This document shows, piece by piece, positions 55,681-64,000 of a stretch of DNA of 64,000 bases (position 1 is its first letter; each line of letters opens with the position of its first letter). The DNA is from Luteimonas sp. S4-F44. GTDB taxonomy: Bacteria; Pseudomonadota; Gammaproteobacteria; Xanthomonadales; Xanthomonadaceae. The notes under the pieces were generated by a model. That model ran no database searches. It saw only the letters and a list, made by a program, of their open reading frames with translations, and was not told the DNA's origin. The stretch covers positions 682,001-746,000 of the forward strand of contig NZ_CP093340.1 in assembly GCF_022637415.1 (NCBI RefSeq), in the 5' to 3' direction. The position numbers were made by a program, and so were the translations under genes.

Positions 55681-58600
55681 ATGGAGTATTCCAGCGACAA
55701 CGAGGTGAATGCGGCGTTGAGCCGGGCGCGCGCGTCGGTCGATGCTGCCTGCTCGCGCGATCGCGGGCCGCTGCTGGGCCTGTGGGCGCGCTGGCGGCGC
55801 ACGCCCGGCGACCCGGCCGCGCGCGATGCGTTCGCAAACCGGCTGCAGGCCTCGCTCGCGCGGCGCGAGGCGCGGGCGCGCAAGCTGCCCCAGGCGGCGG
55901 TCGATCCGGTCCTGCCGATCGCCGGCAAGGCCGAGGAGATCGTCGCGCTGATCCAGGCGCACCAGGTCGTCGTGGTTGCCGGCGAGACCGGCTCGGGCAA
56001 AACCACCCAACTGCCCAAGCTATGCCTGGCGGCCGGTCGCGGCGCGGCGGGCATGATTGGCTGTACCCAGCCCCGGCGCATCGCCGCGCGCACCGTCGCC
56101 CGGCGCGTGGCCGAGGAGCTGCAGGTGCCGATCGGCGCTGCAGTGGGCTACCAGGTCCGTTTCAACGACAACATCGGCCCGGACACCGCGGTCAAGTTCA
56201 TGACCGACGGCATCCTGCTGGCGGAGATCGCCTCCGACCGCTGGCTCTCGGCCTACGACACCCTGATCGTCGACGAAGCGCACGAACGCAGCCTCAACAT
56301 CGATTTCCTGCTCGGCTACCTGAAGCAGTTGCTGGCTCGGCGACCGGACCTGAAGTTGATCGTCACCTCGGCGACCATCGACACCGCACGCTTCTCCGCC
56401 CATTTCGGCAACGCACCGGTCGTTGACGTCGAAGGCCGCGGCTACCCCGTCGAAGTCCGCTACCGCCCCCTCGGCGAAGAACCGGGGTCAGAGCCGAATA
56501 TCGCAGCAGCTGCGAACGGCGCGCCGCGCGGGCAGGGGAAAATCGACGCTGACCCCGGTGTTTCGGTGCTCGACGGCATTCTTGCGGCCTGCGACGAGAT
56601 CATGGCCGAGCGCGGGACCGGCGACACATTGATCTTCTTGCCGGGCGAGCGCGAAATCCGCGATGCGCACCAGGCGCTCGAGCGGCGCAAGTATCGGCAC
56701 ACCGAGATCCTGCCGCTGTATGCGCGCTTATCGGCGCGCGACCAGGATCGGGTGTTCAACCCGGGGCCGCTGCGCCGCATCGTGCTGGCGACCAACGTGG
56801 CCGAGACCTCCCTGACGGTGCCGCGGATCCACTACGTGGTCGATCCAGGGCTGGCGCGCGTCAAGCGCTACAGTCCGCGGCAGAAGCTCGATCGCCTGCA
56901 CATCGAACCGATCAGCCAGGCCAGCGCCGATCAGCGCAAGGGCCGCTGTGGACGCATCGCGCCGGGCGTGTGCTACCGCCTGTTCTCTGAGGCGGATTTC
57001 GCCTCACGGCCGCGCTTCACCGATCCGGAGATCCGGCGCGCGGCGCTCGCCGGCGTGATCCTGCGCATGCTGTCGCTGGGCTTGGGCGGGGATGGCGAAC
57101 CGCGTGCGCGGCGCGGCCGTCGAGGCGGCGACGCGCCGCCACCGGCGTTGGATCCGATCGCCGATTTTCCATTCGTCGAGCCGCCCGATCTGCGCGCGGT
57201 TGCCGACGGCTGGCAGCAGCTGACCGAGCTGGGCGCGATCGACGACGGCCGGCGATTGACGGCGCACGGCCGCACGATGGCGCGGTTGCCGATCGACGCG
57301 AAGCTGGCGCGCATGCTGGTCGCGGCGAACCAGCACGGCTGCCTGCACGAGATGCTCGCGATCGCATCGTTTCTGGGCATCCAGGACCCGCGCGAGCGAC
57401 CGGCCGACCAGCGCGCCGCGGCCGACGCCGCACATGCGACGTTCGCCGACCCGCGCTCGGAATTCGTCGGCATCGTCCGGCTCTGGGACGCGTACCGGCA
57501 GGCGCATGCGGACCTGACCCAGTCGCAGCTGCGCAAATGGTGCGAGCGGCACTTTCTCGGGTTCCTGCGGATGCGCGAGTGGCGCGAACTGCATCGGCAG
57601 CTCAAGTTGCAGTGCGAGGACCTGGGCTGGTCGGTGGAGACCTCGGTCGTCTCGCAGGCGTCGGCCGGGGACGAGACCGAGAACGCGCGGGCGCGCGGGC
57701 AGGCGGCCATGCGCGCGCACGTGGCCTTGCACCGTGCGTTGCTCGCCGGGCTGCCCACGCAGATCGGCCATCGCGCCGATCCGGCTGGCGGGGGACGCCA
57801 TTCGGGGCAGTACGAAGGGCCACGTGGGCGTCGGTTCCAGTTGTTTCCCGGCTCGCCGCTGGCGAAGAAGCCGCCGCCGTGGGTGTTGTCGGCGACGCTG
57901 CTCGACACCGAAAAGGTCTGGGCGCTGACCAATGCCGCGATCGAACCGGACTGGGTGATTGCCGAGCTTGATCACCTGCTCTCGCGACGTCATCACGACC
58001 CGCGCTGGTCGCGCGCGCAGGGGCGGGTGATCGGCAGCGAGCAGATCTCCTTGTTCGGTCTGGTGCTCGCGCCCAAGAAGCCGGTGGACTACGGACGGCT
58101 GTATCCCGATCAGGCGCGTGCGCTGTTCCTGCGCGACGGTCTGGCGACCGGCGAGATCGACCTGCGCGCGGGATTTCTCGAACGCAACCTGCGCACGCTG
58201 GCGCAGGCGCGCGAGGAGGAGGCCAAGCTGCGGCGCAGCGGGCTGGTCGTCGACGAGGACTGGATGGCGCAGTGGTACGCGCAACGCATTCCGTCCGACG
58301 TGCTCTCGTCCCAGGCGCTGGACGCTTGGTATCGCAAGGCGCCGGAAGCGGCCAAACGCGCACTCGAGTGGTGCCGCGACGACCTGTTGGTTGCAGACGG
58401 CGTCGATGCCGATCTGTTCCCGGCGTTCATCGCGCTCGGCGACGCGCGGCTCGCGGTGTCGTACCGGTTCGAGCCGGGCGCGCCCGACGATGGCATGACG
58501 GTGTCGGTGCCGCTGCACCTGCTCAACGCGATCGACCCCGCGCGGCTGTCGTGGCTGGCGCCGGGATTCGTCGAGGACAAGGCGGCGGCGCTGATCCGCA

Positions 58601-59808
58601 GCCTGCCCAAGGCGCTGCGCCGCAATTTCGTGCCGGCGCCTGACTTCGCACGCGCGTTCGCCCAGGCCTGGCGCGACGGCGATGCGGATACCTTCGCCGG
58701 TACGTTGGCGCGCTTCTTGAAAAAGCTTGGCGGCGTGGAGATCGCGGCCACGGACTTCGACGAGACCGCGCTCGAGCCGCATCTGCGGGCGAACCTGCGC
58801 CTGGTTGACGTCGGCCGCGACCGCAAGGCACGCACCGTGCTGGCCGAATCTCGCGACCTTGAGGCGCTGCGCGCCCGCTTCGGTGCGCAGGCCGCGCGTG
58901 CATTCGCCGCCAATGTCGCCGATGGGCTGCAGCAGCGCGGCTTGACGGCATTCCCGGACAAGCCAGTGCCGGTGTCAATCGCCGGGGCCGGCGGACTGCC
59001 GGCGTATCCGGCACTGCAGGACGATGGCGACAGCGTGTCGCTGGCCGTCCATGCCGACCCGGCGCAGGCGCGGCGTCTGCACCCGCAGGGCGTGCGCCGC
59101 CTGCTGCGCATCGCACTTGCCGAGCGTGTGCGCCAGGCGCGCAAGCAACTGCCGGTGGCCCCGAAGACCGCGCTGTTGTATGCGGCCATCGAAGCATTGG
59201 CGCCGCGTGCGGCCGACCGGCCGGGTGATCGGCTGCGTGAGGATCTGGTCGAGGGCGCGCTCGCCGCGTTGCTCGATGACGACCTGGAGACGATTCGCGA
59301 CGCCGACGCGTTCGCCGCGCATCGCGACACGATCGGCAAGGCCCTGTTCGGCGAGGCGATGGCACGACTGCAGCGTGCCGAGACGATTCTCGACCTGGTT
59401 GCCGAGATCCGCGGACGACTGGATTCGAAGCTGATGGGGTGGGCGCGCGCGAACCTCGACGACATGCAGGCGCAACTCGCGGCGCTGGTGCCACCCGGTT
59501 TCCTGCGCGATGTGCCAGCGGCGGCATTGGCCGAGTATCCGCGCTGGCTGCGCGCACTGTCGCTGCGCGCAGAGCGCGCATTACGCGACCCCCAACGCGA
59601 TCAGCAGCGCATGCTCGATGTCAAACCGTTCGTCGACGCACTGCACGATGCCGGCGCTCGCGGTCTGGCCGATGACGCGCAATGGCAAGGGCTGCGCTGG
59701 GAGATCGAAGAACTGCGCGTTTCGCTGTTCGCGCAGGAACTCGGCGCCAAGGGCGGCGTGTCGGCGAAAAAGCTCGCGACCCGGGTCGCGGCGTTGCGCG
59801 CGGCCTGA
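55681..59808 (+). CDS. hrpA: ATP-dependent RNA helicase HrpA
   Basis: 1375 residues, DEAH-box helicase. Walker A AGETGSGKTTQL, DEAH in IVDEAHERSLNI, SATIDT, QRKGRCGRIAPGVCYRLF, the HA2/OB region and the long DUF3418 C-terminal domain typical of HrpA. In E. coli it resolves collided ribosomes (family knowledge). Start: ATG 55681 or 55651, both after the dps start; the shorter is used. Unusual: a 79-bp REP-like element lies in frame (56481-56559), adding about 26 residues (EEPGSEPNIAAAANGAPR...) between SVLDGI and the helicase strand. The frame is otherwise intact. Confidence 0.93.
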   Translation: MEYSSDNEVNAALSRARASVDAACSRDRGPLLGLWARWRRTPGDPAARDAFANRLQASLARREARARKLPQAAVDPVLPIAGKAEEIVALIQAHQVVVVAGETGSGKTTQLPKLCLAAGRGAAGMIGCTQPRRIAARTVARRVAEELQVPIGAAVGYQVRFNDNIGPDTAVKFMTDGILLAEIASDRWLSAYDTLIVDEAHERSLNIDFLLGYLKQLLARRPDLKLIVTSATIDTARFSAHFGNAPVVDVEGRGYPVEVRYRPLGEEPGSEPNIAAAANGAPRGQGKIDADPGVSVLDGILAACDEIMAERGTGDTLIFLPGEREIRDAHQALERRKYRHTEILPLYARLSARDQDRVFNPGPLRRIVLATNVAETSLTVPRIHYVVDPGLARVKRYSPRQKLDRLHIEPISQASADQRKGRCGRIAPGVCYRLFSEADFASRPRFTDPEIRRAALAGVILRMLSLGLGGDGEPRARRGRRGGDAPPPALDPIADFPFVEPPDLRAVADGWQQLTELGAIDDGRRLTAHGRTMARLPIDAKLARMLVAANQHGCLHEMLAIASFLGIQDPRERPADQRAAADAAHATFADPRSEFVGIVRLWDAYRQAHADLTQSQLRKWCERHFLGFLRMREWRELHRQLKLQCEDLGWSVETSVVSQASAGDETENARARGQAAMRAHVALHRALLAGLPTQIGHRADPAGGGRHSGQYEGPRGRRFQLFPGSPLAKKPPPWVLSATLLDTEKVWALTNAAIEPDWVIAELDHLLSRRHHDPRWSRAQGRVIGSEQISLFGLVLAPKKPVDYGRLYPDQARALFLRDGLATGEIDLRAGFLERNLRTLAQAREEEAKLRRSGLVVDEDWMAQWYAQRIPSDVLSSQALDAWYRKAPEAAKRALEWCRDDLLVADGVDADLFPAFIALGDARLAVSYRFEPGAPDDGMTVSVPLHLLNAIDPARLSWLAPGFVEDKAAALIRSLPKALRRNFVPAPDFARAFAQAWRDGDADTFAGTLARFLKKLGGVEIAATDFDETALEPHLRANLRLVDVGRDRKARTVLAESRDLEALRARFGAQAARAFAANVADGLQQRGLTAFPDKPVPVSIAGAGGLPAYPALQDDGDSVSLAVHADPAQARRLHPQGVRRLLRIALAERVRQARKQLPVAPKTALLYAAIEALAPRAADRPGDRLREDLVEGALAALLDDDLETIRDADAFAAHRDTIGKALFGEAMARLQRAETILDLVAEIRGRLDSKLMGWARANLDDMQAQLAALVPPGFLRDVPAAALAEYPRWLRALSLRAERALRDPQRDQQRMLDVKPFVDALHDAGARGLADDAQWQGLRWEIEELRVSLFAQELGAKGGVSAKKLATRVAALRAA
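56481..56559 (+). repeat. REP-like palindromic element inside hrpA
   Basis: 79 bp bounded by perfect 11-bp inverted ends ACCGGGGTCAG / CTGACCCCGGT, with an inner hairpin GCAGC-A-GCTGC. The right half reversed reads ACCGGGGTCAGCGTCGATTT, which I recall as the form of REP-type repeats widespread in Xanthomonadaceae. It interrupts a conserved helicase without breaking the frame. Confidence 0.7.
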
Positions 59809-59930
59809 ATCTGCGCGGCGCAAGCGTCCGATTTCCCCACGGCTTTCCGGCGTGATGGGTTGGGCGCCGCGGCGCGCGGTAGCAGCCGCGTTAGCGCGTG
59901 CGACGATGGCCCTGGCCATTCGCAGACGGC

Positions 59931-60395
59931 TCACCTCTCGGGCACAGCCTCGGGATGCCGGGCCCACCAGCGCGTGTGATCACTCAACTGCTCCGCCGGG
60001 CCTGTCCGCAGTGGATGGGCGACGAGCCGGCGAACGTGGTCTGCCAAGTCCTCGTCGCGGCGCAGCCGCCGATCCGTGAACCCGGCCTGCCAGATCGAAC
60101 CGGCGCCGCGGGCGTGGCCGCGGATCGCGCGGGCGGTCTGCGACTTGAACGTCTGCACGACCTGGCCGAGCATCGGGACGCGCAGTTCGAACAGCCAGTG
60201 CACCCGGTCAGGCATCAGCACCCAGGCTTCGGAGCGCAGCCAACCCTGCCGCTCGCAGGTCTCGATCTCATGGCGCGCGATCCGGGCGTAGAGCGGGTCG
60301 CGCAGCCAGGGCACGCGGCCGTAGGTGACCGCGGTGACCACGTAGTACGCGCCTTGTGTGGAGCGCGGGAGCGGTTGGGGCCGTGGACTGGGCAT
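59931..60395 (-). CDS. RAYT-like (REP-associated tyrosine transposase) protein, catalytic residues lost
   Basis: 154 residues from ATG 60395 (an ATG 10 codons earlier is possible). Y1-transposase fold of the REP-associated class: YYVVTAVTYGRVPWLRD, then WVLMPDRVHWLFEL and IWQAGFTDRRLRRDEDLA. In active members the HUH motif reads H-x-H at MPDHxH; here the first His is Arg64. The catalytic Tyr in the Y-I-V-A-N-P block is replaced by Arg123 (RLVAHP). The metal site and nucleophile are therefore both missing, while the frame is intact, so it is a non-catalytic or decaying copy. It lies 120 bases downstream of hrpA on the opposite strand, 3.4 kb from the REP-like element. The 231 bases upstream hold nothing I recognise. 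Confidence 0.8.
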   Translation of the reverse strand: MPSPRPQPLPRSTQGAYYVVTAVTYGRVPWLRDPLYARIARHEIETCERQGWLRSEAWVLMPDRVHWLFELRVPMLGQVVQTFKSQTARAIRGHARGAGSIWQAGFTDRRLRRDEDLADHVRRLVAHPLRTGPAEQLSDHTRWWARHPEAVPER

Positions 60396-60626
60396 GCCGA
60401 CAGCGTGCCTCGCACGCCGCGACACGCGAATCGGGCATCCCCCGCCCAGCGCTTAGGAAGATGCCGCGTGGCGAGGGCGGGAACTTCCCGGTCACTGCAC
60501 GCAGGCGGACGCGGGGCACTGGCTGTACCGCGCTCGAGCTCCCGGTGGCGTCGCAGACGGCGGTGTGCGCTCGCGGGTCCGGTCAAGCGCCGCGCGCTGC
60601 GCACAGCGTCGCCGGGCGCGGCGTGC

Positions 60627-61157
60627 TCAGCGCACGCGCTCGACCTTGGCCTGTGTGTTGTAGCCGTCGACCTTCAGCCACCAGGCGCCGAGCATGCCGG
60701 GGCGGATGCGCACGCCGACATCGGTGCCGCGGGCGCCCGAGAGCGTCGCGCCGTCGATCTGGCGCCAGACCTGGCCATTGGCGAGGGTGTATTGCCGGCC
60801 GCTGGCGAAGCCCTGGAAGGCGCCGACGATCGTGCTCTCGATCGGCTCGCGTGCCGGCGCCTGTGCAGGCAGCCCGGTGGCGGCGGAGGCGGCCTCGCGG
60901 CGGCCTTCCTCGCGGGCCTGCGCGATCCGCGCCTCGACATCGGTGCCGCCACCCACCGCAGCAGCGGCGGCCGGCGCACCGGCCTGGCGGGCCAGCCACG
61001 CATTGAGCCGATCGAGCTCGGCGTCGTCGAGCTTGCCCAGACCGGCGGCGCGAAACTCCGCGGCGCTCATCCGATCCTCGATCCGGGGCTGCTGTGCGAA
61101 CGCGGGCAGGGCGGCCGCCAGCGCGGTGGCGATCAGGACGCAGTGGAATGCACGCAT
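60627..61157 (-). CDS. Secreted protein of unknown function
   Basis: 176 residues with a clear signal peptide (MRAFHCVLIATALAAALPAF, cleavage near AFAQ). The mature part has an acidic-helical segment (FRAAGLGKLDDAELDRLNAW), an Ala-rich linker and a small beta domain with FASGRQYTLANGQVWRQIDG and a C-terminal WWLKVDGYNTQAKVERV. Similar proteins occur next to relA in related genera as far as I recall, but no role is known. TACACT -10-like box about 28-33 bases ahead. Divergent from relA. Confidence 0.8.
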   Translation of the reverse strand: MRAFHCVLIATALAAALPAFAQQPRIEDRMSAAEFRAAGLGKLDDAELDRLNAWLARQAGAPAAAAAVGGGTDVEARIAQAREEGRREAASAATGLPAQAPAREPIESTIVGAFQGFASGRQYTLANGQVWRQIDGATLSGARGTDVGVRIRPGMLGAWWLKVDGYNTQAKVERVR

Positions 61158-61221
61158 GCTCTGTTCCTCGGACGGGGTCGCGGGCTAGTGTAGACGCTCC
61201 TGCGACCGTCCTGATCACATC

Positions 61222-63378
61222 ATGTCCGAGCCTGCCGGCCCACTGCCGGATCGCCTGCTGGCGCTGCCTTCCACGGCGGTGCTCGGGCCGGCCCTGCGCG
61301 CGGCCTTGCGGGAGGCGGCCGTCGCGGCCGAGGTTGTGGCCGAGTGCGACGAGGCCGTGCTGCAGGACACGCTGGCGTCGCTGGCGCTGCTGGGCGCCGA
61401 TGGCGACGTGGTCGCCGCGGCGATTGCCGATGCGGTACCGGCCTGGCGTGAGCCGCTGCGCACCCGCGTGCCGGCGCTGGTGCCGCTGCTCGACGGTCTG
61501 CGCGCCGCGCATCAGGTCTGGTCGCTGCATGCCGAACACGTCGGCAGCGGTAACCCCGAGGGCCTGCGCCGGCTGTTACTGGCGCTGGTGCGCGATCTGC
61601 GCGTGGTGCTCGTGTTACTGGCCCGGCAACTTGCGCAGATGCGCGCGGCGGTGCGCGCCGACGAACCGACCCGGCGGGCGCTGGCGCTGCTCACGCGCGA
61701 CATCCATGCGCCGCTCGCCAACCGACTGGGCATCTGGCAACTGAAGTGGGAGCTCGAGGACCTGGCGTTCCGCTATCTGCAGCCCGAGACCTACCGCCGC
61801 ATCGCCGGCCTGCTCGACGACAAGCGCGCCGGCCGCGAGCGCTACATCGAGCAGGTGCGCTCGCAACTGGGCGAAGCGCTTGCCGCGCAGGACGTACACG
61901 CCGACGTCGCCGGCCGACCCAAGCACATCTACAGCATCTGGCGGAAGATGCAGAAAAAGCAGGTGCCGATCGGTGAGCTCTACGACCTGCGCGCGGTGCG
62001 CGTGCTGGTCGACGATGTGCCGGCCTGCTATGCGGCGCTGGGCGTGGTGCACGCCCTGTGGACGCCGATCCCCAGCGAGTTCGACGACTACATCGCCCGG
62101 CCCAAGAACAACGATTACCGCTCGCTGCACACCGCAGTCGTCGGGCCGGAAGGCAAGACGCTGGAGGTGCAGATCCGCACGCGCGAGATGCACGAGGCCT
62201 CCGAACTGGGCGTGGCCGCGCACTGGCGCTACAAGGAGACCGGCGGCTCGCAGCGCGCGCCGGCCGGCAGCGCCGCGCTCGAGCGCCGGATCGAGTGGAT
62301 GCGGCGGCTGCTCGAATCGCATACCGACGCCGGACGGGCCGAGGGCCTGGCCGATGCGTTCGACACTGAACTGGTCGAGGACCGGGTCTTCGTGCTGACG
62401 CCCAAGGGCGAGATCATCGATCTGCCGCAGGGCGCGACGCCGCTCGATTTCGCCTACCACGTGCACACGATGGTTGGGCACCGCTGCCGCGGCGCGAAGG
62501 TCGACGGCCGCATCGTGCCGCTCGATACCGTGCTGCGGACTGGCGAGCGCGTCGAGATCCTCACCGCCAAGCTGCCGTCGCCACGGCGCGACTGGTTGGT
62601 CGCGGCCAATGGCTTTCTGGCAAGCCCGCGCTCGCGCGAGAAGGTGCGCAACTGGTTCCACAAGCTCGATCGTGAGCGCAACGTGCAGGCCGGCCGCGAA
62701 CTGCTGGAGCGCGATCTGCGCCGTTTGAGTCTGCTGCAGGCCGACCTGGCGCCGGTGCTGTCGCGCTTCAACGCGAGCAGCGTGGACGATCTCTACGTGT
62801 TGGTCGCGCTCGGCGATGTGGGGCCGAACCAGATCGGCCGCGCGTTGCTGGAGATCGAGCGCGAACGTCACGCGCCTGCACAAGACGATGCGCCCACATT
62901 GCCGCTGCGCCGGCCACGTCGCGCGCCCAAGGCGGCCGATTCGAGTTTCCGGGTGGTCGGCGTGGACAACCTGCTGGTCCAGGTCGCCCGCTGCTGCCGC
63001 CCGGTCCCGGGTGAACCGATTGCCGGCTACCTCACCCGCGCGCGGGGCGTGAGCGTACATCGTCGCGACTGCCCGTCGTTCCTGCGGTTGTCGGCGGGCC
63101 AGCCGCAACGGGTGCTGCCGGTCGAGTGGGGCGAGCAGCGCGGCGGCCACGAGTCGGATGTCGTCGTCGAGGCGGTCGATCGCCGACATCTACTCAAGGA
63201 CCTGAGCAACCTGATCGCCCAGGAGGACGTGCACGTACTGGCGATCCAGAGCGAGCACCACCGGCTCTCGCGCGTGCAATTGCGGCTGCGCCTGCGGGTC
63301 TCGGACTACGGCCAGCTGGCACGGCTGCTGGGCAAGCTCGACAGCGTGCCCGGCGTGGAGCTGGCGCGGCGGGCGTGA
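61222..63378 (+). CDS. relA: GTP pyrophosphokinase RelA
   Basis: 718 residues, ribosome-associated (p)ppGpp synthetase. The N-terminal HD region is degenerate: no HDxxED pair, so no hydrolase activity is expected. The synthetase has the monofunctional E-F-D-D motif (about residue 287, PSEFDDYIARPKNNDYRSLH), TGS (LTPKGEIIDLPQGATPLDFA), the Cys-pair zinc region (VQVARCCRPVPGEPIAGYL) and a C-terminal ACT/RRM domain. Responds to uncharged tRNA on ribosomes. Contrast with spoT in the same window. Confidence 0.97.
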   Translation: MSEPAGPLPDRLLALPSTAVLGPALRAALREAAVAAEVVAECDEAVLQDTLASLALLGADGDVVAAAIADAVPAWREPLRTRVPALVPLLDGLRAAHQVWSLHAEHVGSGNPEGLRRLLLALVRDLRVVLVLLARQLAQMRAAVRADEPTRRALALLTRDIHAPLANRLGIWQLKWELEDLAFRYLQPETYRRIAGLLDDKRAGRERYIEQVRSQLGEALAAQDVHADVAGRPKHIYSIWRKMQKKQVPIGELYDLRAVRVLVDDVPACYAALGVVHALWTPIPSEFDDYIARPKNNDYRSLHTAVVGPEGKTLEVQIRTREMHEASELGVAAHWRYKETGGSQRAPAGSAALERRIEWMRRLLESHTDAGRAEGLADAFDTELVEDRVFVLTPKGEIIDLPQGATPLDFAYHVHTMVGHRCRGAKVDGRIVPLDTVLRTGERVEILTAKLPSPRRDWLVAANGFLASPRSREKVRNWFHKLDRERNVQAGRELLERDLRRLSLLQADLAPVLSRFNASSVDDLYVLVALGDVGPNQIGRALLEIERERHAPAQDDAPTLPLRRPRRAPKAADSSFRVVGVDNLLVQVARCCRPVPGEPIAGYLTRARGVSVHRRDCPSFLRLSAGQPQRVLPVEWGEQRGGHESDVVVEAVDRRHLLKDLSNLIAQEDVHVLAIQSEHHRLSRVQLRLRLRVSDYGQLARLLGKLDSVPGVELARRA

Positions 63379-63424
63379 ACGATCGCGACACCGGTGTTCA
63401 GCTTGATCTCGCATACTGCGCGGC

Positions 63425-64000
63425 GTGAACGGCGACGATCTCTCCAACGGACCTGCGCCCGCCCGGCGCCTGGCCGCCCGCCCGTGGCGCGCGCTTTCGG
63501 CCGACGCGCCCTGGTGGCGCGGCTGGCCAGGGCTCACGCTGGCGGCGTGCATCGGCCTGGCGCTGTTGGTGTTCGGCGTCCGTGTGCTGGTTGTCGACCG
63601 GTTGTGGCCCGAGACGCGAGTGCAGGCGCTGCTCGACGATGCCGCCCAGGCGGTCGCGGAGGGGCGCCTGGACGCCGGTGACGGCAGTGGCGCGCGGCAG
63701 CTGTTCGAGGCCGCGCAGGCGCTCGATCCCGACGATGTGCGTCCCCGCGCTGGGTTGTCGCAGGTCGCGGACGCCGCGCTGGTCCAGGCCCGCGCCGCCG
63801 TCGAGGCGCGGCGCTTCGACACCGCACGGGGCGCGCTCAAGCTGGCTCAGGACCTGTCCGCGCCGCGCGACGCGATCGAGGCCTTGGACGCGCGGCTGCG
63901 CGCGCTCGAGGCCGGGGGGGCGGCGCCGGAGGTACTGTTGCGCCAGGCCCAGGCGGCGCAGGCGCTGGGGCGGCTCGATGCCGGGCCCGATGCGGCGCTG
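63425..64000 (+). CDS. Membrane-anchored protein with helical repeats (3' truncated by window)
   Basis: GTG 63425 opens a frame that stays open to the window end (192 codons). N-terminal 38 residues are cytosolic and Trp/Arg rich, then one membrane helix (about 40-60, TLAACIGLALLVFGVRVLVV), then an Ala/Leu/Arg-rich helical part with TPR-like periodicity (ARQLFEAAQALDPDDVRPRA, AAVEARRFDTARGALKLA). Start 46 bases after relA, same strand. No function can be named. Confidence 0.75.
   Translation, partial: MNGDDLSNGPAPARRLAARPWRALSADAPWWRGWPGLTLAACIGLALLVFGVRVLVVDRLWPETRVQALLDDAAQAVAEGRLDAGDGSGARQLFEAAQALDPDDVRPRAGLSQVADAALVQARAAVEARRFDTARGALKLAQDLSAPRDAIEALDARLRALEAGGAAPEVLLRQAQAAQALGRLDAGPDAAL

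Noticed and set aside
60396-60626. Open frames in the gap upstream of the RAYT-like gene
   Set aside because: Arg/Ala-rich products of GC-rich DNA without start context or similarity I recognise.

Overview
This is a visibly high-GC gammaproteobacterial chromosome segment. Gene content and order point to the Xanthomonadaceae/Lysobacteraceae (Lysobacter or Luteimonas type). The evidence is the zapA - 6S RNA - fau - rpiA and ygfB-pepP neighbourhoods, mrcA divergent from pilMNOPQ, gmk-rpoZ-spoT-ridA-recG, a RcsB-like regulator next to a YadA-like adhesin, and a MoxR/Bat operon. Genus is inference. No tRNA, rRNA, CRISPR array, prophage or intact insertion sequence was seen.

Layout. 1-13630 is mostly housekeeping: the 3' end of rpoD, rpiA, an EVE-domain gene, fau, 6S RNA, zapA and a ZapB-like coiled coil, a PAS-GGDEF-EAL membrane protein, ygfB-pepP, pepQ, hemW, rdgB, rph and yicC. 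A 5'-truncated zeta-toxin-like remnant follows yicC. 14194-22685 (minus strand) is an accessory surface-signalling module: an ECF sigma factor of FecI type, a FecR-like anti-sigma regulator, a secreted S9 peptidase, a Tat-type amidase and an STN-containing TonB-dependent receptor. Each of the last three genes is preceded by the same promoter-plus-hairpin block, and a fourth promoter copy points at gmk on the other strand. 22935-28901 is gmk-rpoZ-spoT-ridA-recG.

29042-35050 holds a RcsB-like response regulator, a RcsB-box-like site and a 1577-residue trimeric autotransporter adhesin with 867-bp internal repeats, followed by the wreck of an OmpA-domain gene. 35118-41523 carries a nucleoside hydrolase, rpmE2, gltA, a conserved hypothetical and mrcA. 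41712-46497 is the type IV pilus alignment/secretin operon pilMNOPQ. 46649-53496 is a MoxR-DUF58-DUF4381-VWA-VWA/TPR-BatD operon. The right end has a dicarboxylate/amino-acid symporter, dps, hrpA (with a REP-like element inside the reading frame), a RAYT-like transposase that has lost its catalytic residues, a secreted hypothetical, relA and the start of a membrane-anchored protein that runs off the window.

How it works together. The 14-23 kb module can be read as one regulon: the receptor senses and imports a ligand, FecR/sigma relay the signal, and the two hydrolases process what is probably a peptide or amide substrate (inference). Both (p)ppGpp enzymes (spoT, relA) and the omega subunit of RNA polymerase lie in the window. 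Cell-surface functions (pili, adhesin, PBP1A, Bat operon) make up much of the rest.
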